The notes under the pieces were generated by a model. That model saw only the letters and a program-made list of their open reading frames with translations. It ran no database searches and had not been told where the DNA came from. 64,000 bases of DNA from Jezberella montanilacus (GTDB taxonomy: Bacteria > Pseudomonadota > Gammaproteobacteria > Burkholderiales > Burkholderiaceae_B): contig NZ_PVTV01000013.1 in assembly GCF_003003055.1 (NCBI RefSeq), positions 124,001 through 188,000 on the forward strand, read 5' to 3'. Below, piece after piece: positions 1 through 9,666 of this stretch (positions within the stretch are counted from its first letter, which is position 1; each line of letters opens with the position of its first letter). Both the position numbers and the translations under genes were made by a program.

Positions 1-96
1 CCGTCCACGCCAATCCGTCAAGTAAGGCGCAGCAAGCTCGCCCGTCAAAACCTGCTCTGATCCAAGCAAATCTTGCAATGACTCAACTAAATTCAT
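1..96 (-). CDS. FAD-linked oxidase, N-terminal 32 residues (partial)
   Basis: Only the first 32 codons lie in the window; the gene continues beyond base 1. The reverse strand reads from an ATG at 96, preceded by a GGGAG ribosome binding site six bases upstream. The peptide contains ESLQDLLG, then APYLTDWRGR. That Tyr-Leu-Thr-Asp-Trp-Arg-Gly segment is typical of the extreme N-terminus of FAD-binding oxidases of the GlcD/D-2-hydroxyglutarate dehydrogenase family, which oxidise 2-hydroxyacids. The FAD domain itself is outside the window, so the substrate cannot be judged. The gene is divergent from the phosphomannomutase gene, and the two share the 89-base gap 97-185. Confidence 0.6.
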   Translation of the reverse strand, partial: MNLVESLQDLLGSEQVLTGELAAPYLTDWRGR

Positions 97-185
97 TTCT
101 ACTCCCAAAATCTTAGGTCCGTCCTTGGCTCAAGGGGGATGTATGGCAAAATTGACAAATTGCCAAGCCCGCACACCTTTGGAGC

Positions 186-1580
186 ATGCACGTGCCAGTT
201 GAAAAGTCGTTTCCTGTAGCCGCGTTTAAAGCCTATGATATACGAGGCATTGTCCCAGATGACTTGAATCCCTCTTTTGCACGAGAACTTGGCCGAGGGC
301 TTGCTGCCCGCGCCCATCAAGTGGGCGTCGCCACCTTAGTAGTCGGTCGCGATGGCCGCTTAAGCAGCCCCGAGCTGGCTGAAGCCTTGCAACAAGGCAT
401 ACGAGACGGCGGAATCAACACTATTGACGTGGGTCAAGTACCCACCCCGCTGGTTTATTTTGCTGCCTATACATTGAAGACCGGCTCAGGTGTCGCGGTA
501 ACCGGCAGTCACAATCCACCTCAATACAACGGCTTCAAGATGATGATGGGTGGTGGCTCGCTGCACGGCCAAGCCATTATCGAGCTACGCGACGAGGTTC
601 GTGCCGGGGCAGCAATGGCCAGCTCACCAGGCACAGCCGAGCAGGTCGACATCGTCACGCCCTATCTGGCACGCGTGTTAGGCGACATCAAACTCAGCCG
701 TCCCATGAAAGTGGCGATTGACTGCGGCAATGGCGTAGCGGGTGCCATCGCCCCCAGATTATTCCGTGAAATGGGTTGCGAAGTCACTGAACTGTTTTGC
801 GAAGTCGACGGCACCTTCCCGAATCATCATCCCGATCCCGCTGATCCCCACAACCTTGAAGATTTGATTCATTGCTTGAAAACCACGGATTGTGAAATCG
901 GCCTGGCGTTCGACGGTGACGGTGACCGCCTCGGTGTCGTCACCAAACAAGGCGAGATTATCTGGCCCGACCGTCAGCTGATTTTGTATGCAAGGGATGT
1001 GTTGGATCGGGTGCCGGGCGCCACCATTATTTACGACGTCAAGTGCAGCCGGCACGTGGCGGTTGAAATCCGACGTGCTGGTGGAACACCGCTGATGTGG
1101 CAAACCGGTCATTCATTGATCAAAGCCAAACTCGCTGAAAGCGGCGCCCCCCTCGCAGGTGAAATGAGCGGTCACGTTTTCTTTAAAGAACGCTGGTTCG
1201 GTTTTGATGATGGCCTGTACACCGCCGCCCGCCTGCTTGAAATTCTGTCCCGCTCGGACGATCCCTCAGCCGTGCTGTCCGCCTTGCCGCAAGGGGTATC
1301 GACCCCTGAGCTCAAGCTTGAAATGAAAGAAGGTGAACCCCATGCGTTGATTAAACGCCTTCAAAGCGAAGCGACGTTCCAAGGCACCACCGCTATCGTG
1401 ACAATCGATGGCCTAAGGGCTGAGTTCGCCGACGGTTTTGGCTTAGCACGTGCCTCGAACACCACACCCGTAGTGGTACTGCGCTTCGAGGGGGATACGC
1501 CTGAAGCGCTTGAACGCATCAAACAGGCCTTCCGTGAACAGCTTTTGGCACTGGCGCCTGACGCCAAATTACCTTTCTAA
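186..1580 (+). CDS. manB: Phosphomannomutase/phosphoglucomutase
   Basis: This 464-residue alpha-D-phosphohexomutase interconverts 6-phospho and 1-phospho sugars (mannose, glucose) in the cytoplasm and feeds nucleotide-sugar synthesis. Visible motifs in order are the phosphoserine loop TGSHNPP with Ser108, the metal-binding DGDGDR loop (Asp243, 245 and 247) and the sugar-binding GEMSGH loop (325-330), followed by the phosphate-binding C-terminal domain. Spacing and length match the bifunctional AlgC type. The ATG at 186 has TTGGAG a few bases upstream. pgi follows after 15 bases, so the two probably form an operon that supplies sugar phosphates to the convergent polysaccharide cluster. It could equally be called algC; the bifunctional activity is inferred from the family. 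Confidence 0.92.
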   Translation: MHVPVEKSFPVAAFKAYDIRGIVPDDLNPSFARELGRGLAARAHQVGVATLVVGRDGRLSSPELAEALQQGIRDGGINTIDVGQVPTPLVYFAAYTLKTGSGVAVTGSHNPPQYNGFKMMMGGGSLHGQAIIELRDEVRAGAAMASSPGTAEQVDIVTPYLARVLGDIKLSRPMKVAIDCGNGVAGAIAPRLFREMGCEVTELFCEVDGTFPNHHPDPADPHNLEDLIHCLKTTDCEIGLAFDGDGDRLGVVTKQGEIIWPDRQLILYARDVLDRVPGATIIYDVKCSRHVAVEIRRAGGTPLMWQTGHSLIKAKLAESGAPLAGEMSGHVFFKERWFGFDDGLYTAARLLEILSRSDDPSAVLSALPQGVSTPELKLEMKEGEPHALIKRLQSEATFQGTTAIVTIDGLRAEFADGFGLARASNTTPVVVLRFEGDTPEALERIKQAFREQLLALAPDAKLPF

Positions 1581-1595
1581 TAAGGGTTACCAATC

Positions 1596-3161
1596 GTGAC
1601 TTCCCTGGCGAACAGTCCTGCATGGAAAGATTTTTGCGGTGCAGTCAAGACTAGTGAGATCGGCGCACACGCCCTTCGCATCCTTGACGCTGCTGGCTTA
1701 TCTGTTGACTTAAGTACGCAGCGGCATTCGGCAGACGTGGAAACCGCCGGCAAGCAATTGCTCAAGGCTCAGGGGTTTGAGTCAGCTCGCACGCAGCTAT
1801 TTAACGGCAGCCCAATTAACTGGACCGAAAATCGTGCAGCCTGGCACACTGCGCTGCGCGCCACCGAACCGCCTGTCGCAGTTGCAGAGCTCATCAAGCA
1901 CGAACGTGAGCGTATGCTTAGCTTCGTTGATCAAGCCAACGCAAAAAACCAATATCGTAATGTCGTGCACTTAGGTATTGGCGGTAGCGACTGGGGCCCT
2001 CGCCTCGTCGTCGAGTCGCTGACTGGCTTAACTGGGCGTCGGACGATGCGCTTCGCTTCAAACGTCGATGCGCATGCGATCACAGCCGCACTAGATGGTC
2101 TTGATCCCCACGACACGCTAATCATCATCGCCTCGAAATCATTTACCACGACCGAATCACTTGCGAACGCAGCCTGCGCCACTGACTGGCTCCGTGCAGG
2201 CGGTGTTAAACGACCTCTTGACCAATTTGTTGCCATTACGGCAAACGTCAAAGCTGCTCGCGATTACGGCATCGATAACGATCACATCTTTCAGTTTTGG
2301 GATTGGGTTGGTGGGCGGTATTCGCTCTGGTCTTCTATTGGTTTACCGATAGCTTTAGGACTGGGTGCGGACGTGTTTGCAGCACTGCTTGCTGGTGCCG
2401 CAGAAATGGATGAGCATTTTCTGACGGCGCCCATCGAAAGCAACGTACCGGTTCAGATGGCCTTGAGTGGCGTCGCTAATCGAAGCGTCCTTGGTTACGC
2501 CTCATTTGCGCTGTGCCCCTATGACGCGCGCCTGAAACACCTTATCCCATGGTTGCAACAACTCGAGATGGAGTCACTCGGCAAGTCAACAACTCGAGAC
2601 GGTGACACGCTCGATGTCCCGAGCAGCCCCGCAGTGTGGGGCATGCCCGGCACGGATAGTCAACACACCTTCTTTCAATGGTTACACCAAGACAATATAG
2701 GCGCACCCGTTGATTTTATTTTATGTGCAACCCCTGATCATCGATACAATCGCCACCATCGCTTATTAGTCGCAAACTGTCTGGCGCAGCGCGCCGCGCT
2801 GTGGCAAGGCAAATCGTATGAGAGAGCACTTGAAGAGGTGCAGCGCACCGAGAAAGATCCTGTCAAAGCCTCAATTCTGGCTCAACACAGAGTGCACCCT
2901 GGTGGTCGGCCCTCGACACTGATCGTGATGCCCCGTCTCGACGCTAAATCGCTTGGCGCCTTACTCGCACTGTATGAGCACAAGGTGTTCACACAAGGGG
3001 TGATATGGGGTATCAATCCCTTCGACCAGTGGGGCGTCGAATTTGGCAAACAACTGGCTGGTGATATTGAACGGCGCTTGGATGCCTTGGGCAGCGACCC
3101 TGAAGTCAGTCCTTATGATCCGTCAACCGCATACTGGGTAAAAAAACTAGCGGGCAGTTGA
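1596..3161 (+). CDS. pgi: Glucose-6-phosphate isomerase
   Basis: This 521-residue enzyme interconverts glucose 6-phosphate and fructose 6-phosphate in central metabolism. Both family signatures are present: GGRYSLWSSIGLPIA near residue 250 and the C-terminal GVIWGINPFDQWGVE, which carries the active-site region. It is slightly shorter than the 549-residue E. coli enzyme. The start is a GTG at 1596 with a TAAGGG element upstream; no ATG lies in a suitable place. It follows the hexomutase gene by 15 bases. Its last 15 bases overlap the 3' end of the convergent double glycosyltransferase gene, so no room for a terminator exists between them. Confidence 0.95.
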   Translation: MTSLANSPAWKDFCGAVKTSEIGAHALRILDAAGLSVDLSTQRHSADVETAGKQLLKAQGFESARTQLFNGSPINWTENRAAWHTALRATEPPVAVAELIKHERERMLSFVDQANAKNQYRNVVHLGIGGSDWGPRLVVESLTGLTGRRTMRFASNVDAHAITAALDGLDPHDTLIIIASKSFTTTESLANAACATDWLRAGGVKRPLDQFVAITANVKAARDYGIDNDHIFQFWDWVGGRYSLWSSIGLPIALGLGADVFAALLAGAAEMDEHFLTAPIESNVPVQMALSGVANRSVLGYASFALCPYDARLKHLIPWLQQLEMESLGKSTTRDGDTLDVPSSPAVWGMPGTDSQHTFFQWLHQDNIGAPVDFILCATPDHRYNRHHRLLVANCLAQRAALWQGKSYERALEEVQRTEKDPVKASILAQHRVHPGGRPSTLIVMPRLDAKSLGALLALYEHKVFTQGVIWGINPFDQWGVEFGKQLAGDIERRLDALGSDPEVSPYDPSTAYWVKKLAGS

Positions 3162-5465
3162 TAGCAGCGCTTCATAGACCATGATGTGGGCGCCCATCAC
3201 ATCGCCGACATCAAAGACACGCTCCGCGAGCGACCTTCCCGCTGCACCCATCTTCAAGCGCTTCACCGGATCGCTGGCCAGATCTCTGACCGCATCAGCC
3301 AAGGCTTGCGCATCACCAACCGGGACAAGCAATCCCGTTACGTTGGGTTCGATTGCATCGCGACAGCCGGGGACATCTGTCGTAACCACTGGACGTCCGC
3401 AAGCGGCGGCTTCAATCAACGCGCGTGGTAGGCCCTCTCGATAAGACGGTAGCACGGCAATATGGGTCGACGCGTAGAGTGCCGCAATATCCGTTCGTTC
3501 ACCCAAAATATGCAGACCTTGCTGCTCGCGCCATGTTTCGAGTTCGGCAGCCGAAATCGAAGCCGGGTTCGCCGCATCCGGGCTCCCCACGAGCCACCAC
3601 TGCGTTCTATCTCCTCGCTGCGCGGCAATACGGGCTGCTTCAACAAATTCGAGTACGCCCTTATCCCGCAATAGCCGACCCACCATTAGCGCGATGATTT
3701 CCCCTTGTGGCTCAGGCACGTGACTGTAATGGTCAAGGTCAACCCCCGAGCCTCGAATCAATACCGTATTTTTAGCTTTGACCGCTTTGATCTCTTGCAA
3801 GACCTCCGCGTCGTTGGGATTCTGAACAATGACCATACTGTGATCATGGCCCAAAGCCAAACGATACAGAAGGGTCACAATCCACCTTAATGGATCAATC
3901 AACCGTGGGGTGCGCATAAAAACATAGCCGAGGCCCGATATTGCTGCCACCACGCTGGGCACACGAGTCAATCGAGCGGCTAAGCCGCCATAAAGAACCG
4001 ACTTGATGGTCACCACGTGTACCAAGTCAGGTTTCAACTCGAGCATCAAACGGCAGAGCGCCCAGACACTGGCTAGTTCTTTGACAGGGTTTCGTCCGGT
4101 ACGGGTAATGGGCAGCGGATGGTGTGCAATGCCGTTCGCAAGCAACTCGGCAACACCGGGTGCAGCCATTGTCGCGGCATGTACTTTGTAGCCTGCCAAT
4201 TGAGCGCCCAAGGCGACAGGCAATCGATGAGAAACAAGAAAAGCCGGATTAGTCACAACAAACAATAACTTCGGGGCGAGCAGATCGCGCCAAGCATCGA
4301 CGTAGGCACTAACCATGGCATCGAGGTCGAAGTTGTTTTCGATTCGAGCGCGAACAGCGCGACGTCGCTGCTGCGAGCGACTCTCGGCTTGCCCATCACC
4401 ATGCAACGAATCTTGAACGACGTTTTGCCACGCTTGGCACGCCAGAGCGATCGCTTCACTTAAAGCCTGCGGTTTTTGAGGCTCAACCACCCAGCCTGTG
4501 TCGCCGATAATAAATGAAGCATCGCCTACTTGTGTGGATACGCAAGGTGTGCCGCAGGCCATTGCCTCGCCCAATACATTCGGAAACCCCTCTGCCCGGC
4601 TCGGCAACACATGTAAGTCAATTGCGTTCATGATCGCAGGCACGTCCTGGCGCTCACCCAACAACAGTGTGTGCTCGACCAAACCATTTTGCGCCAGCAT
4701 GGCCATCAGCGCCGTGTTCTGTTCATCGATACCTGGCCCGACTAGCAGTAAGCGCCAGGATAAGTCCTTGTGCGTCTGTGCAAACAGTCCCATCGCTTCG
4801 CACAGATTGGCGTGGTCTTTTAAGGGATTCCAACGGGCAACACACCCGATTAGCCAAGTCTGCGGTGTGATCCCCCATTGATTTCTTAATCGCTCGCGTG
4901 CCGCGGTATCCGGTTGCCACACCGATAAATCGTAGCCGTTGGTAATCACCTGCATGCGCCGCTCGTCATATCCCAAGTCCACATGTCGCGCTTGCGAGCT
5001 ATGCGAGCAAACCAGAATCGTCTCGGGTAGCCATCTGGATAAACGAGCGCACACTATTCGTGCGATACGGGCGAAACCACTGGCCCGTTTCAAGTCCTCA
5101 CCCGCATTGCGGATTCCCCAGCTTATCCGTCGAATCCTCGCGAGTTTTGCGGCCAACGACCCAAACAGGTCCGCGTTGTACATCCATGTCTGCACCACAT
5201 CCGGTTGCGTACGCTGCATCAGACGGCTAAGCGCCCATAACCCACTGATACTTAACTTACGAGACCCCATGTTGAGCGTATAAACGTCTATACCGGCGTC
5301 GCGAAGTCGTTGCCCGTGAACACCGAGATCCGTCATTGACACGACAGTGTGATGCACTCGGTCAAGCGATCCCAAGATCAAGCGTGTCAAAACGCCTTCG
5401 GCACCGCCTTGACCCAAACCGCTAATCACGTGCATCACATGAAATGGGGCTGGTTGCATTCTCAT
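3147..5465 (-). CDS. Fused double-domain family 4 glycosyltransferase
   Basis: This 772-residue protein is a tandem fusion of two GT4-type (GT-B fold) glycosyltransferases. Domain 1 spans about residues 1-395, with the donor-binding GGAEG motif near 20-24 and a retaining E-x7-E motif at Glu292/Glu300. Domain 2 runs from about 398 to 772. It starts with a fresh Rossmann strand (LLFVVTNPAFLVSHRL) and carries its own E-x7-E at Glu677/Glu685. The N-terminal half resembles PelF/WcaL-like enzymes and the C-terminal half resembles O-antigen transferases of the WbnE/CapM kind. The ATG overlaps the upstream stop codon (ATGA). It is the last gene of the polysaccharide operon and overlaps pgi convergently by 15 bases. 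Sugar specificity cannot be read from sequence. Confidence 0.88.
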   Translation of the reverse strand: MRMQPAPFHVMHVISGLGQGGAEGVLTRLILGSLDRVHHTVVSMTDLGVHGQRLRDAGIDVYTLNMGSRKLSISGLWALSRLMQRTQPDVVQTWMYNADLFGSLAAKLARIRRISWGIRNAGEDLKRASGFARIARIVCARLSRWLPETILVCSHSSQARHVDLGYDERRMQVITNGYDLSVWQPDTAARERLRNQWGITPQTWLIGCVARWNPLKDHANLCEAMGLFAQTHKDLSWRLLLVGPGIDEQNTALMAMLAQNGLVEHTLLLGERQDVPAIMNAIDLHVLPSRAEGFPNVLGEAMACGTPCVSTQVGDASFIIGDTGWVVEPQKPQALSEAIALACQAWQNVVQDSLHGDGQAESRSQQRRRAVRARIENNFDLDAMVSAYVDAWRDLLAPKLLFVVTNPAFLVSHRLPVALGAQLAGYKVHAATMAAPGVAELLANGIAHHPLPITRTGRNPVKELASVWALCRLMLELKPDLVHVVTIKSVLYGGLAARLTRVPSVVAAISGLGYVFMRTPRLIDPLRWIVTLLYRLALGHDHSMVIVQNPNDAEVLQEIKAVKAKNTVLIRGSGVDLDHYSHVPEPQGEIIALMVGRLLRDKGVLEFVEAARIAAQRGDRTQWWLVGSPDAANPASISAAELETWREQQGLHILGERTDIAALYASTHIAVLPSYREGLPRALIEAAACGRPVVTTDVPGCRDAIEPNVTGLLVPVGDAQALADAVRDLASDPVKRLKMGAAGRSLAERVFDVGDVMGAHIMVYEALLSTAR

Positions 5466-6598
5466 GAACGGTACTCCGAGGAGTCGTCTCGTTGAATCCG
5501 ATCAAACACCGCATCCCAATCGTCGATGACTTTAGCAATCGCGTAACGACGTTTGACGGATTCAGCACCACGCTGCCCCAACTCGGATCGGGACTGAGCA
5601 TCATCCATCAGTTGTTTTAACGCCTGCACAAAACCTTCCTTGTCGTTCATGCCGATCAAATATCCACTGATACCAGACTCGGTCAATTCAGCTGGCCCGC
5701 TGGGGCAATCATAAGTGATACAGGGCAAACCAAGCGCCATCGCCTCGAGCAGTACATTGGGAAACCCCTCTACCCGGGATGTCATCCCAAAAATCTGCCC
5801 GCTCGCCAAAGACTGCCACGCCTGCTTGGTGCGCCCAGGCAGCTTAACTCTGGCCTGAAGGCCAAGCTGCAGAACCTGCGCCTCAAGCGCCAGGCGTTCA
5901 GGTCCATCACCCCAGATGGTCAGTTGCCAATCAGGATACGCTTGCGCGACTCTGCTGAAAACCTCAATCAACACATCAAACTGCTTGTCGGCCGACAAAC
6001 GCCCCATTGCCACCACTTGCTTGATCTTCAACTCACTGGCGACCACATCCGCAAAGGTCGAGTGATTGATCAATTCAGCCGGCAAAGGATTTGGAATCAC
6101 GTCGACACAACGCATAGCGGGAACCATTGATCGCAAACCAAAAACAGTCGGTACAGCCTGGACGTTCACACGGGTGGCGAAACGATAGGTTAACTGCCGC
6201 AACTTAGTCAGCAGCCAGCCAACATTGTTGACAATTGAGGGATTGGTTCTTTCACAAACGATCAAGGGCAAGTTAAGGCCTCGTGTCGCCACAATTGAGG
6301 CAACATTGACATTTGTTAAAAAGGAAATAGCAAGGTTTGCACCTGACTTTTTAATTATTCGGCGCAAGGTAATTAAACGGCTAAGCGGCGCCAGGATGGA
6401 GTGGTTGCGGGCAAGGTGATCTGCCAACCAAACGACGCGCACCCGCTCATCAAGAGGATAAACACACTCACCGCGTCCAGAGTAGGTAATCAAAAGGGTG
6501 ACTTCATCGCCTCTTGCTGCCCATGCATTCACCAGCGTCGAGGCGACGCGCTCGGCACCCCCAGCATGCATTGAGCTGACAATCAGCAATAACTTCAA
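5462..6598 (-). CDS. Family 4 glycosyltransferase
   Basis: This 378-residue GT4 transferase has an N-terminal Rossmann strand, LLLIVSSMHAGGAERV, and a C-terminal donor site with SRVEGFPNVLLEAMALG, which carries the E-x7-E pair. I place the start at the TTG at 6598, which overlaps the TGA stop of the amidotransferase gene (TTGA) and gives the usual family N-terminus (Met-Lys-Leu-Leu-Leu-Ile). A longer frame to 6667 would add 23 atypical residues that lie inside the upstream gene. The gene ends in an ATGA overlap with the fused glycosyltransferase. These tight junctions suggest translational coupling. It presumably adds one sugar to the lipid-linked repeat unit at the cytoplasmic membrane. Confidence 0.88.
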   Translation of the reverse strand: MKLLLIVSSMHAGGAERVASTLVNAWAARGDEVTLLITYSGRGECVYPLDERVRVVWLADHLARNHSILAPLSRLITLRRIIKKSGANLAISFLTNVNVASIVATRGLNLPLIVCERTNPSIVNNVGWLLTKLRQLTYRFATRVNVQAVPTVFGLRSMVPAMRCVDVIPNPLPAELINHSTFADVVASELKIKQVVAMGRLSADKQFDVLIEVFSRVAQAYPDWQLTIWGDGPERLALEAQVLQLGLQARVKLPGRTKQAWQSLASGQIFGMTSRVEGFPNVLLEAMALGLPCITYDCPSGPAELTESGISGYLIGMNDKEGFVQALKQLMDDAQSRSELGQRGAESVKRRYAIAKVIDDWDAVFDRIQRDDSSEYRS

Positions 6599-8517
6599 GT
6601 GGCTACCCCAGGCGTTTGGCCGTTGTGATAGGTGTCCAGCCAGGCCTGCACCATCAGTACACCCCAAAGTTGCGAGCTCCAGTCACGTTGACCACTGGCA
6701 TGCTGTTGCCACTTAAGCGCGATCGGCTCGACGACAAACAGACCCTGTTGCCGCAACCGAGCCGGATCCAGCAAGGTATCGGCCCAGTCTTTAAGTGGGC
6801 CACGCAACCAGGCAGCTAAAGGGACGGCAAACCCTTTCTTGGGACGATCGACCAAATTGGCAGGGACGTGCTTGTAAAGAACCTGGCGCAGCAGCCATTT
6901 ACTTTGCTGATCTCTTAGCTTGTACGACCGGGGCAATTGCCAGGCGAATTCATAGACCGCATGATCGAGCATAGGTACTCTGGTCTCTAGACCAACTGCC
7001 ATGGCTGCCCGGTCAACCTTGACCAGAATATCGTCAGGTAAATAGGTGATCGCGTCGAGCTCCATCATGGCCTCGATGGGCTGTCCGGCAAAGCTTGCCC
7101 CAAAAGCGGTTTCGGGCTCATGACCACCGATCACCATACTGGCAGGGTCCAACCAATAAGACACAAACTGTCGGTAAAAATCCCCCTGATTCGTCGCCCG
7201 CAGCATATCACCCAGTTTCGCGAGCTTGCCGCGCCAGGCGCCTGATCCCGGCAAATAATTGCTGGCCAAGAGCAACTCACCTAAGGGCTTGCGGATCGCT
7301 GCCGGTAAGCGTTGACATTGTTGCCACCAACGTTCTACTCGCTGGTACCGGGTATAGCCCGCGAACAACTCGTCTCCTGCATCCCCGGATAAGGCGACAG
7401 TGACATGTTGTTTTGCCATTTTTGCAACCAAAGCGGTCGGGATCTGAGACGAATCGGCAAATGGTTCGTCATACATGTCGGGCAACGACGGAATGACATT
7501 GAGCGCATCCTGAGCCGATACGTACATAGACGTATGGCGGGTACCAAGGTATTGAGCAATCGCCTCGGCATAGGGAGCCTCATCGTAGGCGGGGTTATCG
7601 AAGCCGATCGCGAAACTACGAATAGGCCGATCACTTTGCTGCTGCATCAAGGCCACGATCGTCGATGAGTCAATCCCACCCGATAGAAATGCACCCAGTG
7701 GAACATCGGACATCATTTGACCGTGAACCGCCCGCGAGAGAATCGACTCTAGGCTATCGACCGCCTGGGCATCGCTGTCGAACGACAGAGGATGATTGCG
7801 CCCATATTCAGCACGATCCCGGGCAGACCAATAAACAACCGGTTCAGGCATTTGCAAGCCTGTAGCCTTTGCTTGACCCAGCGTCAGGTAAGTCCCAGGC
7901 GTCAGTTTCTTGATCCCTTCGTAGATTGACCATGGCGCGGGGATGTAGTTATGTCGCATAAACAAGGTCAGCGCCTGCCGGTCGATGCTTGCGCCAAAAC
8001 CCGGTATCGGCATCATGGCTTTGAGTTCAGAACCAAAGGCGAAACTGCGATTAACGTAACCGTAGTAAAGCGGTTTTTCACCGAAGCGGTCGCGTGCGAT
8101 TGTGAGTAACTTGTCAGTCTTATCCCAAAGCGCCAGAGCGAACATGCCGGTCATCGCTTTGAGGGTCGGTTCGACACCCCACGCTGCCAGCGCTGCAATC
8201 ACGGTTTCGGTATCGGAGTGTCCTCGCCAGTTCGGCGCGAGGCCTGCAAGCTCGAGCTTTGATCTGACCTCAAGATGGTTATAAATTTCACCATTAAGCA
8301 CCAGAGCGTAACGCCCGCATGCTGACAACATCGGCTGGGCACCGGCTTCTGATAAATCGACAATGGCGAGACGGACATGACCCAAGGTGATTGCAGACTC
8401 CTGGTCTTGCCAAATGCCTCGACTGTCTGGGCCTCGGTTACGCATACGCTCGCAAGCCGCTTTCATTAAACCAACTTGGTCGGGCTGCGGGCCCCAGATA
8501 CCTGCAATACCGCACAT
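6595..8517 (-). CDS. Asparagine synthase-like glutamine amidotransferase
   Basis: This 640-residue protein begins MCGIAGIW, with the class II glutaminase nucleophile at Cys2 after Met removal. The N-terminal Ntn domain covers about residues 1-210. The ATP-pyrophosphatase domain follows, with SGGIDSS as its P-loop-like motif and LSGDAGDELFAGY further on. It belongs to the AsnB family. Inside a polysaccharide operon with TviB/TviC-type genes, the likely substrate is a uronic acid sugar carboxylate converted to a uronamide, as proposed for WbpS-like proteins, rather than free aspartate. That role is inference. It lies 2 bases after one glycosyltransferase gene and overlaps the next by 4 bases. 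Confidence 0.88.
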   Translation of the reverse strand: MCGIAGIWGPQPDQVGLMKAACERMRNRGPDSRGIWQDQESAITLGHVRLAIVDLSEAGAQPMLSACGRYALVLNGEIYNHLEVRSKLELAGLAPNWRGHSDTETVIAALAAWGVEPTLKAMTGMFALALWDKTDKLLTIARDRFGEKPLYYGYVNRSFAFGSELKAMMPIPGFGASIDRQALTLFMRHNYIPAPWSIYEGIKKLTPGTYLTLGQAKATGLQMPEPVVYWSARDRAEYGRNHPLSFDSDAQAVDSLESILSRAVHGQMMSDVPLGAFLSGGIDSSTIVALMQQQSDRPIRSFAIGFDNPAYDEAPYAEAIAQYLGTRHTSMYVSAQDALNVIPSLPDMYDEPFADSSQIPTALVAKMAKQHVTVALSGDAGDELFAGYTRYQRVERWWQQCQRLPAAIRKPLGELLLASNYLPGSGAWRGKLAKLGDMLRATNQGDFYRQFVSYWLDPASMVIGGHEPETAFGASFAGQPIEAMMELDAITYLPDDILVKVDRAAMAVGLETRVPMLDHAVYEFAWQLPRSYKLRDQQSKWLLRQVLYKHVPANLVDRPKKGFAVPLAAWLRGPLKDWADTLLDPARLRQQGLFVVEPIALKWQQHASGQRDWSSQLWGVLMVQAWLDTYHNGQTPGVAT

Positions 8518-8519
8518 AT

Positions 8520-9641
8520 CTATTCGACCTCTTCCAAGAGTTGATCCCAGCGGGCAATCACACTTGCCAATGAAAAACGCTCGCGTACACGTGGGGCGTC
8601 TGTGCGTAGTTTTTGTTGAAGGGGCTCATCATCAATCAAACCCAGTAAAGCTTGTGCCAGTGCCATGCTATCGCCATCAGGCCTTACCAGAATTCCATCG
8701 ACACCATGGGTAATAATTGCGCGTGGGCCGGTATCGCAATCAAACGAGACAACCGGCAAACCCATCGCCATCGACTCAAGCAAAGTATTGGATAAACCTT
8801 CGACTCGTGAACTCAGGACATACATGTCTGCGCTCGCATACCAGTCGGCCATATTACCCACGCGCCCTGGCATGTCGATACGGCGTACCAAGTCTGCCTG
8901 CTCGATCTGTGCTTGCAAAGTGGATCGTGCGCTACCATCACCCAAAATAACCAAATCCCACTCGGACTTCTGCGCCGCAATCAGTCTGAACGCCTCAATC
9001 AACAAATCAAACCCTTTTTCTGGATGCAGCCTACCAACCGCCAATAGACGTTTACGCTGAGCTATTTTAGACGGCGGTTGAAGCACCGGCTCACCATTGG
9101 CCACAGGCCATACCACCGGGTTGGGGATCACGCGCAAATGAACACCAGGCATATTTGCCTTAATCCACAGGGCTGTCCCCTCAGTTAAGGTCACGACCGC
9201 GCGAGCAAGCGGGTAGGCAACTTTGCGCAAAACTCGCCATAATGGTGAAAGCGACTGATGCGTCGGATGAGTATGCTCAGATGCAATGACGCGGATAGGC
9301 AAACCGAGGGCAGCAAAAACAGCCAGAACCGATGAGGTTGTCATAAAACCGAGCGCGACGTCCGGTGCAATTGCCTTAAATTCTTTACGTAGGGCCAAGA
9401 CTCGCCCTAGGTTTGCTAGCAGGCCCTGCAACAGCCCAGTGCTTGCACCTGCCACATCGAGCACAACTCGGTTGATGTCAGGGTGTAACGGATAGGCGTC
9501 GTCTCTCGCGTGGCTCAGCGTAATAATGGTGACACGATCGCCGCGAGCAGCCCAACAGGCAGTCAAATCGACAAGCGTGCGTTCAGCGCCACCGCCGCCT
9601 AAAGAATGAATCACCACTGCAATCGTTTTTGGTGTTGCCAT
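8520..9641 (-). CDS. Family 4 glycosyltransferase
   Basis: This 373-residue GT4 transferase has the N-terminal acceptor-domain segment VVIHSLGGGGAERTL. In the C-terminal donor domain are GRLHPEKGFDLLIEAF and SRVEGLSNTLLESMAMG, the E-x7-E site. It resembles the neighbouring 378-residue transferase, so the two may be old duplicates with different specificities. The ATG at 9641 lies 25 bases after the flippase stop, and the gene ends 2 bases before the amidotransferase start. No membrane segment or signal peptide is seen. Acceptor and donor sugars are unknown. Confidence 0.88.
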   Translation of the reverse strand: MATPKTIAVVIHSLGGGGAERTLVDLTACWAARGDRVTIITLSHARDDAYPLHPDINRVVLDVAGASTGLLQGLLANLGRVLALRKEFKAIAPDVALGFMTTSSVLAVFAALGLPIRVIASEHTHPTHQSLSPLWRVLRKVAYPLARAVVTLTEGTALWIKANMPGVHLRVIPNPVVWPVANGEPVLQPPSKIAQRKRLLAVGRLHPEKGFDLLIEAFRLIAAQKSEWDLVILGDGSARSTLQAQIEQADLVRRIDMPGRVGNMADWYASADMYVLSSRVEGLSNTLLESMAMGLPVVSFDCDTGPRAIITHGVDGILVRPDGDSMALAQALLGLIDDEPLQQKLRTDAPRVRERFSLASVIARWDQLLEEVE

Positions 9642-9666
9642 GAATTGATAAGTCAGAGGCTTCTTG

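Noticed and set aside
144-165. TGGCAA/TTGCCA inverted repeat between the FAD oxidase and phosphomannomutase genes.
   Set aside because: Six-base arms with a ten-base spacer are too common to call an operator without conservation data.
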